Positions 18,947 through 26,346 of a stretch of DNA of 64,000 bases are shown piece after piece. Numbering within the stretch: the first letter of the stretch is position 1; the number at the start of each line of letters is the position of its first letter. The position numbers and the translations under genes are program-made. Source of the DNA: Lachnospiraceae bacterium (GTDB lineage Bacteria > Bacillota > Clostridia > Lachnospirales > Lachnospiraceae); the NCBI GenBank assembly GCA_022510745.1, contig JAFLSY010000011.1:1-64000 (forward strand), read 5' to 3'. Under the pieces are notes generated by a model, which was given only the letters and a program-made list of their open reading frames with translations, was not told the DNA's origin and ran no database searches.

Positions 18947-19151
18947 TTTGTAAATCCGCCTTTCTGTAATAGTGGAGCTGTAAAGGATCTCTTTCCGCTG
19001 TTAATTAATATATAATATTATAATGCAATCTTTCGTAATATACAAGATAATTCGTAACTATTCAATCAATTCTTCATATCCTATTCGTATTGTGTTATAA
19101 TTTATTACAGATTTGTCATAGTAAGAATTAGAATTTGGCAGGGCATTTGAT

Positions 19152-19640
19152 ATGGACAATATTAAAATTTTGTTCAATAAAGTTGATGAAGCAATTTTAA
19201 TTATGAAAGAAGTCGCTGACTGGGGGCGCGCTAAGGGATTGCGGGTATGGCGTGATGAGTGGTTGACAAGAGAGGAATTGATCACGGCAGAGGCTCAACC
19301 TGAAAACTTCTGTATTGGAGTGCTGGATGGAAAATACGTATGCGCATTTATTCTTCAATGGAGTGATCTGGAGTATTGGAAGAATTCCCCTAAGTATGAA
19401 GCAGTATATCTACATAAATTTTGTGTGAGACGTGAATTTGCACACAGAGAAATGACAAAAAGTATAAATGAAGCGATTAAAAATTTTTGTAGGGAAAAGA
19501 ATATAAAATATATTAGACTTGATACGCGGCTAGATGAAAAAGTAGTGAGAAAAATATATTTGGATGCAGGGTTTAAGATTGTCAATATCATCGACTATGA
19601 TAATGGCAATTCCATGGCGTTGTTCGAATTAGAAGTATAA
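19152..19640 (+). CDS. GNAT-family N-acetyltransferase
   Basis: Protein of 162 residues. The N-terminal helix (VADWGRAKGLRVWRDEWLT) and the C-terminal VRKIYLDAGFKIVNI are typical of a small clostridial GNAT subfamily. The acetyl-CoA loop is partly degenerate (VRREFAHREMTKS in place of RxxGxG), so activity is uncertain. It lies between the chemoreceptor and the NUDIX gene. Confidence 0.78.
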   Translation: MDNIKILFNKVDEAILIMKEVADWGRAKGLRVWRDEWLTREELITAEAQPENFCIGVLDGKYVCAFILQWSDLEYWKNSPKYEAVYLHKFCVRREFAHREMTKSINEAIKNFCREKNIKYIRLDTRLDEKVVRKIYLDAGFKIVNIIDYDNGNSMALFELEV

Positions 19641-19672
19641 ATTCCGGTTTCTTAGGTAGTGGCTGAGCAACA

Positions 19673-19720
19673 TGATATAATCAACTTATTGAAAAATAAA
19701 TCATAAATTTGATTTGGAGG
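19673..19720 (+). repeat. Copy of the nucleotidyltransferase 3' end
   Basis: Bases 19681-19720 repeat 17083-17122 (the last codons, stop and downstream ribosome-binding site of the nucleotidyltransferase) with 37 of 40 identical. There is no nucleotidyltransferase body here, so this is the tail of a deleted copy sitting directly in front of the intact NUDIX gene. Confidence 0.85.
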
Positions 19721-19727
19721 CGTGGAT

Positions 19728-20672
19728 ATGGAATGTGTACAAGTTAATTTTTATGAACAAGTTGAAGATGATCTTTTAAAATTTGCAGTTATCATATCTA
19801 AAACAGATGGGAAATGGGTATTTTGTAAGCATAAAGAGAGGGATACATACGAAATTCCGGGCGGACATAGAGAGTCAGGAGAAACTATATATGAAACTGC
19901 AGAAAGGGAATTGAGAGAAGAAACAGGAGCCATTGATTTTGATATTAAACCGATATGTGTATATTCTGTCAAAGGAAAAACCAGCATAAATGAAAAAGCT
20001 GATGATGAAAGTTTTGGTATGTTATTTGTCGCAAACATTTTTTCTTTTGAAAAAGAGTTACATAGTGAGATAGAAAAAATTATAGTTACACATGATTTGG
20101 TGGATAATTGGACATACCCGCTGATTCAGCCAAAACTTCTTGAGGAAGCAAAGAAAAGGGGATATTTCATAGATTACGAATACATAGAAGCAACGGAAGA
20201 GCTTCTCAAAAGAATCTGGGAGAAAAATATTAAATCAAATAGCGGCGATGAGAGATGGATTAATTGGCGGGAAGAAGCTCTTGCCAACAATGCCGGTGGA
20301 AAATCGAAAACTTTTCTTGTGCTTTATCGTGGGGAACCGGTTGGTGAGGGAACGCTCCTTTTTGCAGATGATTGCTCTGCTATTAGTGGACGCAGGATGC
20401 TTGCGGATGGAAAGGAAACGGCAAATATTAATGCACTGCGAATTGAAAAGGTTCATGAGGGGAAGGGGCATGTCTCTAAACTGGTTAATCTGATGGAACA
20501 ATATGCTTTAAAGTGCGGCTATAAAAAGCTGACGATTGGTGTTGAAGCCAAAGAGGCAAGGAATCTCGCAATTTATCTTCACTGGAAATATAATGAGTTT
20601 GTTCATGCAGAAACAGAAGATGGTAGTCTGGTTTTGTATTATGCGAAGAGTATCGGAGAGAGGTTGAGATGA
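19728..20672 (+). CDS. NUDIX hydrolase fused to a GNAT acetyltransferase
   Basis: Protein of 314 residues with two domains. Residues about 15-150 are a NUDIX domain; the Nudix box GX5EX7REUXEEXGU is complete at residues 46-68 (catalytic REEXG glutamates present). Residues about 170-310 form a GNAT domain with VHEGKGHVSKLV as acetyl-CoA loop and an ALRIEKV strand. NUDIX proteins hydrolyse nucleoside diphosphate-linked compounds; the joint function is unknown. Start: ATG 19728 with GGAGG 7 bases upstream. The remnant at 17121 shows only the NUDIX part. The next gene starts inside the stop. Confidence 0.88.
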   Translation: MECVQVNFYEQVEDDLLKFAVIISKTDGKWVFCKHKERDTYEIPGGHRESGETIYETAERELREETGAIDFDIKPICVYSVKGKTSINEKADDESFGMLFVANIFSFEKELHSEIEKIIVTHDLVDNWTYPLIQPKLLEEAKKRGYFIDYEYIEATEELLKRIWEKNIKSNSGDERWINWREEALANNAGGKSKTFLVLYRGEPVGEGTLLFADDCSAISGRRMLADGKETANINALRIEKVHEGKGHVSKLVNLMEQYALKCGYKKLTIGVEAKEARNLAIYLHWKYNEFVHAETEDGSLVLYYAKSIGERLR

Positions 20673-21124
20673 AGAAGAGTCTTGTTTTGATAGCCTGGTA
20701 TAATCCTGAATTAGTGGAAACCTTTTTGCTGTCGGAGATTGAAGAAAATTGCAGGAAGTATGGAATTATGTATCCAAGTGCTTATGAAATTTTTCAACAA
20801 AATAAATATGCAGAGAACAGTCTGTATTTTCATCACCATTACGCGGAGAGTGATATACCGATAGGGGAGGAATACGAAAAGATTGCTTTACAAAAGGATT
20901 TTAAATCTGAGCCACAGTTTATACAAGATTGTCATGCAAAGGTTTTATGCTTTTTTATACCGTTCAGACCTCAGCCGGCAGACTATGCCGCGAAAGGACA
21001 TCATGAACTCAGTTTAATACAGTTTCCGCAAGGAATCCCTCAGATTATATATGATGAATTATATGAGATTAAAGAATTAAAGCCATTGGATTTTAAGAAA
21101 ACGATACATTTATATTCTGAGTGA
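20669..21124 (+). CDS. Hypothetical protein, coupled to the NUDIX-GNAT gene
   Basis: Protein of 151 residues that I do not recognise. It starts with a hydrophobic strand (SLVLIAWYNPELVETFLL) and contains a His-rich stretch (YFHHHYAE), with no signal peptide or membrane helix. It begins at the ATGA overlap with the NUDIX-GNAT stop, so the two are translationally coupled and probably act together. Confidence 0.7.
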   Translation: MKKSLVLIAWYNPELVETFLLSEIEENCRKYGIMYPSAYEIFQQNKYAENSLYFHHHYAESDIPIGEEYEKIALQKDFKSEPQFIQDCHAKVLCFFIPFRPQPADYAAKGHHELSLIQFPQGIPQIIYDELYEIKELKPLDFKKTIHLYSE

Positions 21125-21140
21125 AAAAAGGAGATACATT

Positions 21141-21422
21141 ATGGAGAAGGAGAAATCGAAGCGGTGGCATGGTGATGCCTGTAAAGACTTGCTGAATAAC
21201 TTAGATAAATTGCATACTACTGAATTGGGGGTAGTACGCATAAAAAGAAACCTGTCTTTAGATGTAGATGATGTGGTTGAATGGTGTAAGAAGAAAATCG
21301 ATTCTGCGAATGCTGTTATTTCAAGAAATGGGAAGAACTGGTATATAAATATAGATGAATTTATTATAACGGTTAATGCGTATAGTTATACCATTATTAC
21401 GGCACATAAAGAAAAGAAATGA
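21141..21422 (+). CDS. DUF3781 family protein
   Basis: Protein of 93 residues with the DUF3781 core (LLNNLDKLHTTELGVVRIKR and DVDDVVEWCKKKI). The family is widespread in Clostridia and its function is unknown; it often travels with GNAT and NUDIX genes. Ribosome-binding site AAAAGGAGATACATT. It is complete in length for the family. Confidence 0.85.
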   Translation: MEKEKSKRWHGDACKDLLNNLDKLHTTELGVVRIKRNLSLDVDDVVEWCKKKIDSANAVISRNGKNWYINIDEFIITVNAYSYTIITAHKEKK

Positions 21423-21426
21423 ATCA

Positions 21427-21642
21427 TCCCTGTTAACTCAAAAAGATTTGGACATATTTATAGAAATGAGAATATGTCAATTGTGGGAAGAAGGGGCAAA
21501 AGAACTTCTCTCAAGAGTGGTGGATGAAGCAAGGGAAAAGGGCTGCGGAGCCATTCAGATCACAGCATCTGATATGGGTGTATTACTCTATAGCAATTTT
21601 GGCTTTGTGAAGAATGACAATTTTATACAGTATAAATTATAG
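21427..21642 (+). pseudogene. GNAT acetyltransferase with internal deletion
   Basis: The reading frame starts with a GNAT N-terminus (KDLDIFIEMRICQLWEEGAK) and jumps straight to a GNAT C-terminus (ELLSRVVDEAREKG, then QITASDMGVLLYSNFGF). The central part, including the acetyl-CoA strand, is missing: about 70-90 codons by comparison with the family. The start codon has also been lost or changed. An AAAAGAACT/GCAAAAGAA-like short repeat at the joint may have caused the deletion. It directly follows DUF3781. Confidence 0.75.
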
Positions 21643-21758
21643 TTTGGTGGAATTAAATTTACTGGGAGAAACTATATGGGGCATACGGTATTAACGAATC
21701 CAGACACAGGTTTTTCTGATCAGAACTAAACAAATTGAAAGATAGAGGAGCAGACAAC

Positions 21759-22205
21759 ATGATCCTAAAAGAAGTAAATGCAACTGAGGATGTTGTGGAG
21801 CAGCTGATTTCTCTTTCTGAATATTGGGAAAAAGAAAACTCCTGTCACGGCTATCAAAAGAATACATTGGACGATATCAAGGGAAATCGGATATTTCTTG
21901 CAGTTGAAGACAACATAGTTATAGGTTACTTATTGGGGCATAAAGCAGTTGCCGAAAAAGCGACCTCTGTATATCAGGCAGACACGAATTATTTTGAAAT
22001 AGAAGAGCTATATGTAATACCGGCGTTCAGAAATAAAGGCATTGGGAAAAGGCTATTTGAATATGTCGAAAGAGAAGTCGCTGCCGAAGTAGATATGATC
22101 ATGCTTAGTACGGCCACAAAAAATTTTAGAGCGATTCTGCACTTCTATATAGATGAACTAGGCATGGAATTTTGGAGTGCTCGTCTCTTCAAAAAACTCA
22201 GATAA
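21759..22205 (+). CDS. GNAT-family N-acetyltransferase (AAC(6')-like)
   Basis: Protein of 148 residues with acetyl-CoA motif PAFRNKGIGKRLF and the strand EIEELYVIP. The general layout resembles aminoglycoside 6'-acetyltransferases and other small GNATs; the substrate cannot be told. Start: ATG 21759 after AGAGGAGCAGACAAC; an ATG 24 bases upstream lacks a good ribosome-binding site. Confidence 0.83.
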   Translation: MILKEVNATEDVVEQLISLSEYWEKENSCHGYQKNTLDDIKGNRIFLAVEDNIVIGYLLGHKAVAEKATSVYQADTNYFEIEELYVIPAFRNKGIGKRLFEYVEREVAAEVDMIMLSTATKNFRAILHFYIDELGMEFWSARLFKKLR

Positions 22206-22295
22206 AATCAAGTCTGTAGAACCGGATGGAGAGGAGATGCGGCAAATATAGAAAAACGCTCTGCAAGACATATATCTTACAGAGCATTTAAACTT

Positions 22296-22751
22296 TTAGT
22301 AAAAGTGGTACATTAAATTAAGGCAATCAGGGACACTTTCGTCAATATATCCGGTATCTTCAAACCCAATCTTTTCGTACACCCGCAATGCTGCCGCATC
22401 GCTTTTGTTGACACAGACTTCAACCTGACTGTACTTGCCTTCTTTAGACAGCAAGGAAAGTATTAGGCGCAGAGCTTCTGTGCCATACCCTTTGTTTTGG
22501 AATCGTTTGTCAATCATAAACTGTTGGAGATCATAACAGGCCGGCTCTTCATCCATATCTTTTACCAGTGCAATACCTATAGCCTGCTCGTCATTATATA
22601 TGCCAAACACTTTAGCATTACAAGAGCGGTAGATATATCCCCTTGCTACAATTCCAATAGGTGTGTCAAGGAATTGTTGCTGTTCCTCCTTGACATTCAG
22701 TGAAATAACATCCAACCAGTTTTCTTCATTGACTTCTAATAATTTGATCAT
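22296..22751 (-). CDS. GNAT-family N-acetyltransferase (SpeG/BltD-like) under leader control
   Basis: Protein of 151 residues. The acetyl-CoA loop KRFQNKGYGTEALRLIL and the end AALRVYEKIGFEDTGYIDE resemble diamine/spermidine acetyltransferases such as BltD and SpeG. Start: ATG 22751 with GGAGG six bases upstream. It is the only island gene with an elaborate 5' leader: promoter at 22866-22894, a 12-codon leader peptide at 22780-22818, and alternative hairpins that can hide or free its ribosome-binding site. Such leaders typically precede inducible antibiotic-resistance genes, so the substrate or inducer may be an antibiotic. Confidence 0.85.
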   Translation of the reverse strand: MIKLLEVNEENWLDVISLNVKEEQQQFLDTPIGIVARGYIYRSCNAKVFGIYNDEQAIGIALVKDMDEEPACYDLQQFMIDKRFQNKGYGTEALRLILSLLSKEGKYSQVEVCVNKSDAAALRVYEKIGFEDTGYIDESVPDCLNLMYHFY

Positions 22752-22757
22752 ATGAAA

Positions 22758-22800
22758 CCTCCAGATTTTTATTGGAGGGCTAAATTTCGTGCACCCTCCA
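22758..22800 (-). promoter_or_regulatory. Candidate translational attenuator (three-arm leader)
   Basis: On the minus-strand transcript, arm 1 UGGAGGG (22800-22794) can pair with arm 2 CCCUCCA (22779-22773); arm 2 can instead pair with arm 3 UGGAGG (22763-22758), which is the ribosome-binding site of the GNAT gene. The two hairpins exclude each other. Arm 1 lies within codons 7-9 of the leader peptide and arm 2 starts right after its stop, so the position of a ribosome on the leader would decide which forms. Confidence 0.65.
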
Positions 22801-22818
22801 TACACGATTATTTTTCAT
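22780..22818 (-). CDS. Leader peptide (12 residues)
   Basis: Short ORF MKNNRVWRVHEI preceded by AAAGGAGTGATC, a near-perfect match to the anti-Shine-Dalgarno sequence, with an 8-base spacer. Its stop codon abuts the second arm of the attenuator. It is far too short to be a usual protein; position and signals fit a regulatory leader peptide like those of erm and cat genes. The peptide itself is not one I recognise. Confidence 0.65.
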   Translation of the reverse strand: MKNNRVWRVHEI

Positions 22819-22865
22819 AAATGATCACTCCTTTCTGTATGTTAAGCAAGAATAGCAATATAAAT

Positions 22866-22894
22866 ATTGTAGCGTACTTTTTGTGCCTTTTCAA
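22866..22894 (-). promoter_or_regulatory. Promoter of the GNAT leader transcript
   Basis: On the minus strand TTGAAA (22894-22889) and TACAAT (22871-22866) are separated by 17 bp. Transcription would start near 22859, about 25 bp before the ribosome-binding site of the leader peptide. Confidence 0.65.
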
Positions 22895-22984
22895 GGGAAA
22901 GAAAGCATGGTACTGACGAGGATGATGGTGTGAATTTATTGTGGTGTTTTCCGGTAATGTGGATATAATAAGCTGCGAGATGAT

Positions 22985-23048
22985 TTTCGAGACTTGATTA
23001 TTTAATAATTTTCGAGTAAAATAAAGTTGGGTTTTAGAATTCTCGAAA
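22985..23048 (+). repeat. TTTCGAGA repeats before the AAA ATPase gene
   Basis: TTTCGAGA occurs at 22985-22992, TTTCGAGT at 23010-23017, and the inverted TCTCGAAA at 23041-23048, immediately before the ribosome-binding site GAAGG. The first and third can form a hairpin, and the second can replace the first. It may be a repressor operator or an RNA leader structure. Confidence 0.45.
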
Positions 23049-23061
23049 GAAGGTGTTTGTA

Positions 23062-24288
23062 TTGTATATTACGCGGCATTTGAAAAAACAGATACTGGAT
23101 GCTTCTCGATACTATCCGGTTGTAATGGTCTGTGGTCAGCGGCAGGTCGGCAAATCAACCATGTTAAATCACATCAAGGAATCAAACCGCCGTTACGTGA
23201 CTCTGGACGATGGAAATGCTCGCCGCCTTGCCATAAATGATCCTGCACTATTTTTTGAGACATATGGATATCCGCTGCTGATTGACGAATTTCAGAGAGT
23301 TCCGACTATTCTTCTTGAAATGAAGCGGATTGTTGACGAAAAGGCGCTGGAGGGCACGGACAATAACGGGATGTTCTGGCTCACAGGTTCCCAAAAATTC
23401 CAGATGATGCAGGGCGTCTCAGAGTCTCTGGCAGGCCGAGCTGCCATTTTTGATATGGCAAGTTTGTCAAAGTCGGAGCTTGAGGAGCGTCCGGCATTAT
23501 TGTTTCATCCTGATTTGGATTCCATTCGTGAGCGTCTTAAATATGCGAAGCCAAAGAATATTCATCAGGTCTATGAGGATATTTTCCGCGGTGGGATGCC
23601 CAAGCTGTGTTCGACTGATCTGGACCGTGATCGCTTCTATATGGACTATATCAATACTTATATTGAGCGGGATATCAGAGAGCTGGCGCAGGTGGGAAAG
23701 TTGAATGAGTTCTATGATTTCCTCGTCTTTATGGCCGCCAGAACAGGACAAGAGCTGAAGTATGACGAAATTGCCAATGCAATCGGAATTTCCGCACCCA
23801 CGGCTAAGGCATGGGTGACTATTCTGGAACGTTCCGGAGTAATTTTCATCCTCAGACCGTATTACTCCAACATTACCAAGCGACTGGTGAAAACCCCAAA
23901 AGTCTATTTCATGGATACCGGACTGGCTGCGTATCTTTGTCGATGGCCCAATGCGGCTACGCTGGAAAGCGGCGCAATGGATGGTGCATTTTTCGAAACC
24001 TATGTAGTGTCAGAGATTGTTAAGAGCTATTATAATGCAGGCAAACCTGTTGACTTGTTTTACTATCGAGATATTGACAAGAAGGAGATAGACCTTCTGG
24101 TGGTCGAGGGTGGTAAAATGTATCCCATCGAGATTAAGAAAGGTAAAGAACCCTCAAAGCCGGATAAGAACTTTGGTGTCCTGCGGCAGTTCAAGCTGGA
24201 TGTTCAACCGGGAATTATCCTGTGCATGAGCGATGAACTCATTCCATATAACCGGGAGACCTGGTATTGTCCGGTATCGGTTCTGTGA
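23062..24288 (+). CDS. AAA ATPase with DUF4143 nuclease-like domain
   Basis: Protein of 408 residues of the AAA_14/DUF4143 class. Walker A GQRQVGKST and Walker B-like LLIDEFQRVP are in the N-terminal ATPase; a winged-helix segment (IANAIGISAPTAKAWVTILE) follows; the C-terminal DUF4143 part has the PD-(D/E)XK-like EIDLLVVEGGKMYPIEIKKG. The role of these very common proteins is unknown. Start: TTG 23062 (giving MYITRHLKK, the usual family start) with GAAGG 8 bases before; a GTG at 23053 is too close to the ribosome-binding site. Confidence 0.88.
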   Translation: MYITRHLKKQILDASRYYPVVMVCGQRQVGKSTMLNHIKESNRRYVTLDDGNARRLAINDPALFFETYGYPLLIDEFQRVPTILLEMKRIVDEKALEGTDNNGMFWLTGSQKFQMMQGVSESLAGRAAIFDMASLSKSELEERPALLFHPDLDSIRERLKYAKPKNIHQVYEDIFRGGMPKLCSTDLDRDRFYMDYINTYIERDIRELAQVGKLNEFYDFLVFMAARTGQELKYDEIANAIGISAPTAKAWVTILERSGVIFILRPYYSNITKRLVKTPKVYFMDTGLAAYLCRWPNAATLESGAMDGAFFETYVVSEIVKSYYNAGKPVDLFYYRDIDKKEIDLLVVEGGKMYPIEIKKGKEPSKPDKNFGVLRQFKLDVQPGIILCMSDELIPYNRETWYCPVSVL

Positions 24289-24369
24289 TCAAGGCTTATT
24301 CAAAAGTGCATGACACTTATGGAATAGAAGAACCGAGAGAGGGATCTATTATAGAGAGGAAGTAACCAA

Positions 24370-25128
24370 ATGGAAAATTTATATGATCGGGCAGATATTT
24401 ATGATTTGTTTGACAATGAGAGTAGATACAATGTAGTCCGGGAACATTGGAAAACGCTCCTTCATGGGAAAGAGATATCTTCCTTTCTGGATGTCAGCTA
24501 CGGAACAGGAAATCTGACCTTACCGTTGGCGGAGCTGGGGGTTGCATTATATGGTTCGGATCTAAGCGCTGCAATGTTGAAACGCGGAAAGGAAAAGGCA
24601 GAAAAAAGAGGACTTCAGGTCAATTTACGTCAGTGTGATTTCAGAGAGTTGACGAATCATTTTAAAGAACAGTTTGACTGTGTTGGCAGCACCGGTAACT
24701 CGCTTCCTTATGTTTCCAATCACGATGTCCTTAATGTGTTGGAACAGATGGATGCCCTGATAAAGAGCGGCGGTTGGCTTTATTTTGATATGCGAAACTG
24801 GGATAAGATTCTGCGGGAGAGAAATCGGTTTTATTTGTATGAGCCTGTTTTTGTAGATGATGTGAGGGTAAATGCCATACAGTTATGGGATTACAATGCG
24901 GATGAGAGCATGACATTTCATCTTCTTTACACATTTGAAAAAGAGAATAAGTTTTTTCAAAAAGAGAAATTTGAGGAGCACTATATACCCATAAAGCGTG
25001 AAATGATCTTAAAAAAGCTTGTTGAGATGCAATATCAGGATATTAAGCTGAAGTGCCACCCTGCCTGCTTTGAAGGCATAGATGCCGAAGAGGCGGACTG
25101 GTATTGTGTAATGGCAAGGAAAATGTAG
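24370..25128 (+). CDS. Class I SAM-dependent methyltransferase
   Basis: Protein of 252 residues with a Rossmann methyltransferase fold: motif I FLDVSYGTGNLTLPL, acidic strand ALYGSDLSAAML, and motif IV-like FDCVGSTGNSLPYV. The first glycine motif reads SYGTG in place of the usual GCGTG. The substrate is unknown. Ribosome-binding site GAGAGGAAGTAACCAA. Confidence 0.85.
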   Translation: MENLYDRADIYDLFDNESRYNVVREHWKTLLHGKEISSFLDVSYGTGNLTLPLAELGVALYGSDLSAAMLKRGKEKAEKRGLQVNLRQCDFRELTNHFKEQFDCVGSTGNSLPYVSNHDVLNVLEQMDALIKSGGWLYFDMRNWDKILRERNRFYLYEPVFVDDVRVNAIQLWDYNADESMTFHLLYTFEKENKFFQKEKFEEHYIPIKREMILKKLVEMQYQDIKLKCHPACFEGIDAEEADWYCVMARKM

Positions 25129-25174
25129 AAAAAGGAGTTGTTGCAAAAATAAATTCGGAGTTGGAGGTGCAGAG

Positions 25175-25339
25175 ATGACAATCGGAATAAGTTTAGTCTC
25201 AATACTAATTACTTTAGCAGCATTGTATTTTGTGATTAAATGGGCTGTAAAAAATGCAATTGATGAGAGTCGTTCTGAAATCAGTAAAGCAGTTAAAAAA
25301 GGTATTGAAGAGTATTACGAAGAAAATAAATCAGAGTAG
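25175..25339 (+). CDS. Small membrane protein (DUF6019-like)
   Basis: Protein of 54 residues: one N-terminal membrane helix (about 4-24, SLVSILITLAALYFVIKWAV) and a charged amphipathic tail rich in Glu and Lys. The ribosome-binding site TTGGAGGTGCAGAG is strong. It resembles the DUF6019 family of tiny clostridial proteins; the function is unknown. It is followed by the EamA gene after 14 bp, so they may share a transcript. Confidence 0.7.
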   Translation: MTIGISLVSILITLAALYFVIKWAVKNAIDESRSEISKAVKKGIEEYYEENKSE

Positions 25340-25353
25340 AGAGGTAATATTGT

Positions 25354-25767
25354 ATGTGGATGTTATTTGCGTTACTATCTGCAATCTTTGCGGCACTGAC
25401 CTCAATCTTAGCTAAGATAGGGATTGATGGTGTAAATTCCAATCTTGCAACAGCTATCAGAACGGTAGTTGTAGTTATTATGGCTTGGGGCATGGTGTTT
25501 CTTACAAATGCACAAAGCGGCATTATGGAAATAGGTAAAAAGAGCTGGATATTTTTGATTTTGTCCGGTCTGGCCACCGGCGCTTCCTGGCTTTGTTATT
25601 ATAAGGCTCTGCAAACCGGTGAGGCTTCAAAGGTAGTACCAATTGATAAATTAAGTGTTGTAATTACTTTGATTTTAGCTTTTATCTTTTTACATGAAAA
25701 ATTTACTTTTAAATCATTGGCAGGATGTATTCTTATTAGCGGAGGAACTTTGCTTATGGTTTTGTAG
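25354..25767 (+). CDS. EamA/DMT-family transporter, single-repeat form
   Basis: Protein of 137 residues with four to five membrane helices forming one EamA repeat (start WMLFALLSAIFAALTSILAK; end LAFIFLHEKFTFKSLAGCIL). Single-repeat members act as dimers, as in small multidrug resistance proteins. The substrate is unknown. Ribosome-binding site AGAGAGGTAATATT. Confidence 0.87.
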   Translation: MWMLFALLSAIFAALTSILAKIGIDGVNSNLATAIRTVVVVIMAWGMVFLTNAQSGIMEIGKKSWIFLILSGLATGASWLCYYKALQTGEASKVVPIDKLSVVITLILAFIFLHEKFTFKSLAGCILISGGTLLMVL

Positions 25768-25818
25768 TTTCAGGATTTTCAGAACGTAAATTTGCACTAA
25801 GCCTAGGAGGAGTCAAGC

Positions 25819-26298
25819 ATGGCAAAGGTTATCCTTATATGTGGCAAGCTCTGCAGCGGGAAGAGTACATATGCAGAACAATTATGTTCTGAGAGTAAAG
25901 CGGCAGTACTCTCCGTAGATGAGATAATGCTTGCGCTTTTTGGGCTTTATGCCGGAGACAAACACGATGAGTATACAGATAGAACGAAAAAGTATTTATA
26001 TGATAAGTCTGTAGAAATAATTGAAACAGGTATCGATGTAATACTCGATTGGGGGTTTTGGACGAGAGGTGACAGAGCATTTGCGAAGGAATTTTATTTG
26101 TCCAGAAACATAGAAAGCGAATTCCATTACATCGACATAAGCGATGAAATCTGGAGAGCGCGTTTGAATAAAAGGAATGAAGCAGTATCAGCCAAAACGG
26201 CGAATGCCTACTATGTTGACGACAAGCTGGCAGCAAAGTTTCATGCGATTTTTGAGATGCCGGGCAAAGAAGAAATCGATGTGTGGGTTAAGGGTTGA
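25819..26298 (+). CDS. P-loop kinase (AAA_33/zeta-toxin-like)
   Basis: Protein of 159 residues with Walker A CGKLCSGKST at residues 8-17, a DEIML acidic motif and an ARLNKRNE lid. This set fits the AAA_33 small-molecule kinase family that includes chloramphenicol- and nucleotide-modifying kinases and zeta-type toxins. No antitoxin gene is next to it, so a metabolic or drug-modifying role is more likely. Ribosome-binding site AGGAGGAGTCAAGC. Confidence 0.8.
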   Translation: MAKVILICGKLCSGKSTYAEQLCSESKAAVLSVDEIMLALFGLYAGDKHDEYTDRTKKYLYDKSVEIIETGIDVILDWGFWTRGDRAFAKEFYLSRNIESEFHYIDISDEIWRARLNKRNEAVSAKTANAYYVDDKLAAKFHAIFEMPGKEEIDVWVKG

Positions 26299-26346
26299 AT
26301 TTTAATATACCTCACTGCAAATGGGAAAAGAATCGGTGATGAAGAA

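Noticed and set aside
18963..19150. Metal- or stress-type operator in the AT-rich gap before the GNAT gene
   Set aside because: The region is AT-rich but no convincing inverted repeat or pair of promoter boxes could be fixed.
25819..26298. Zeta toxin of a toxin-antitoxin pair
   Set aside because: There is no antitoxin gene on either side and the protein fits small-molecule kinases equally well.
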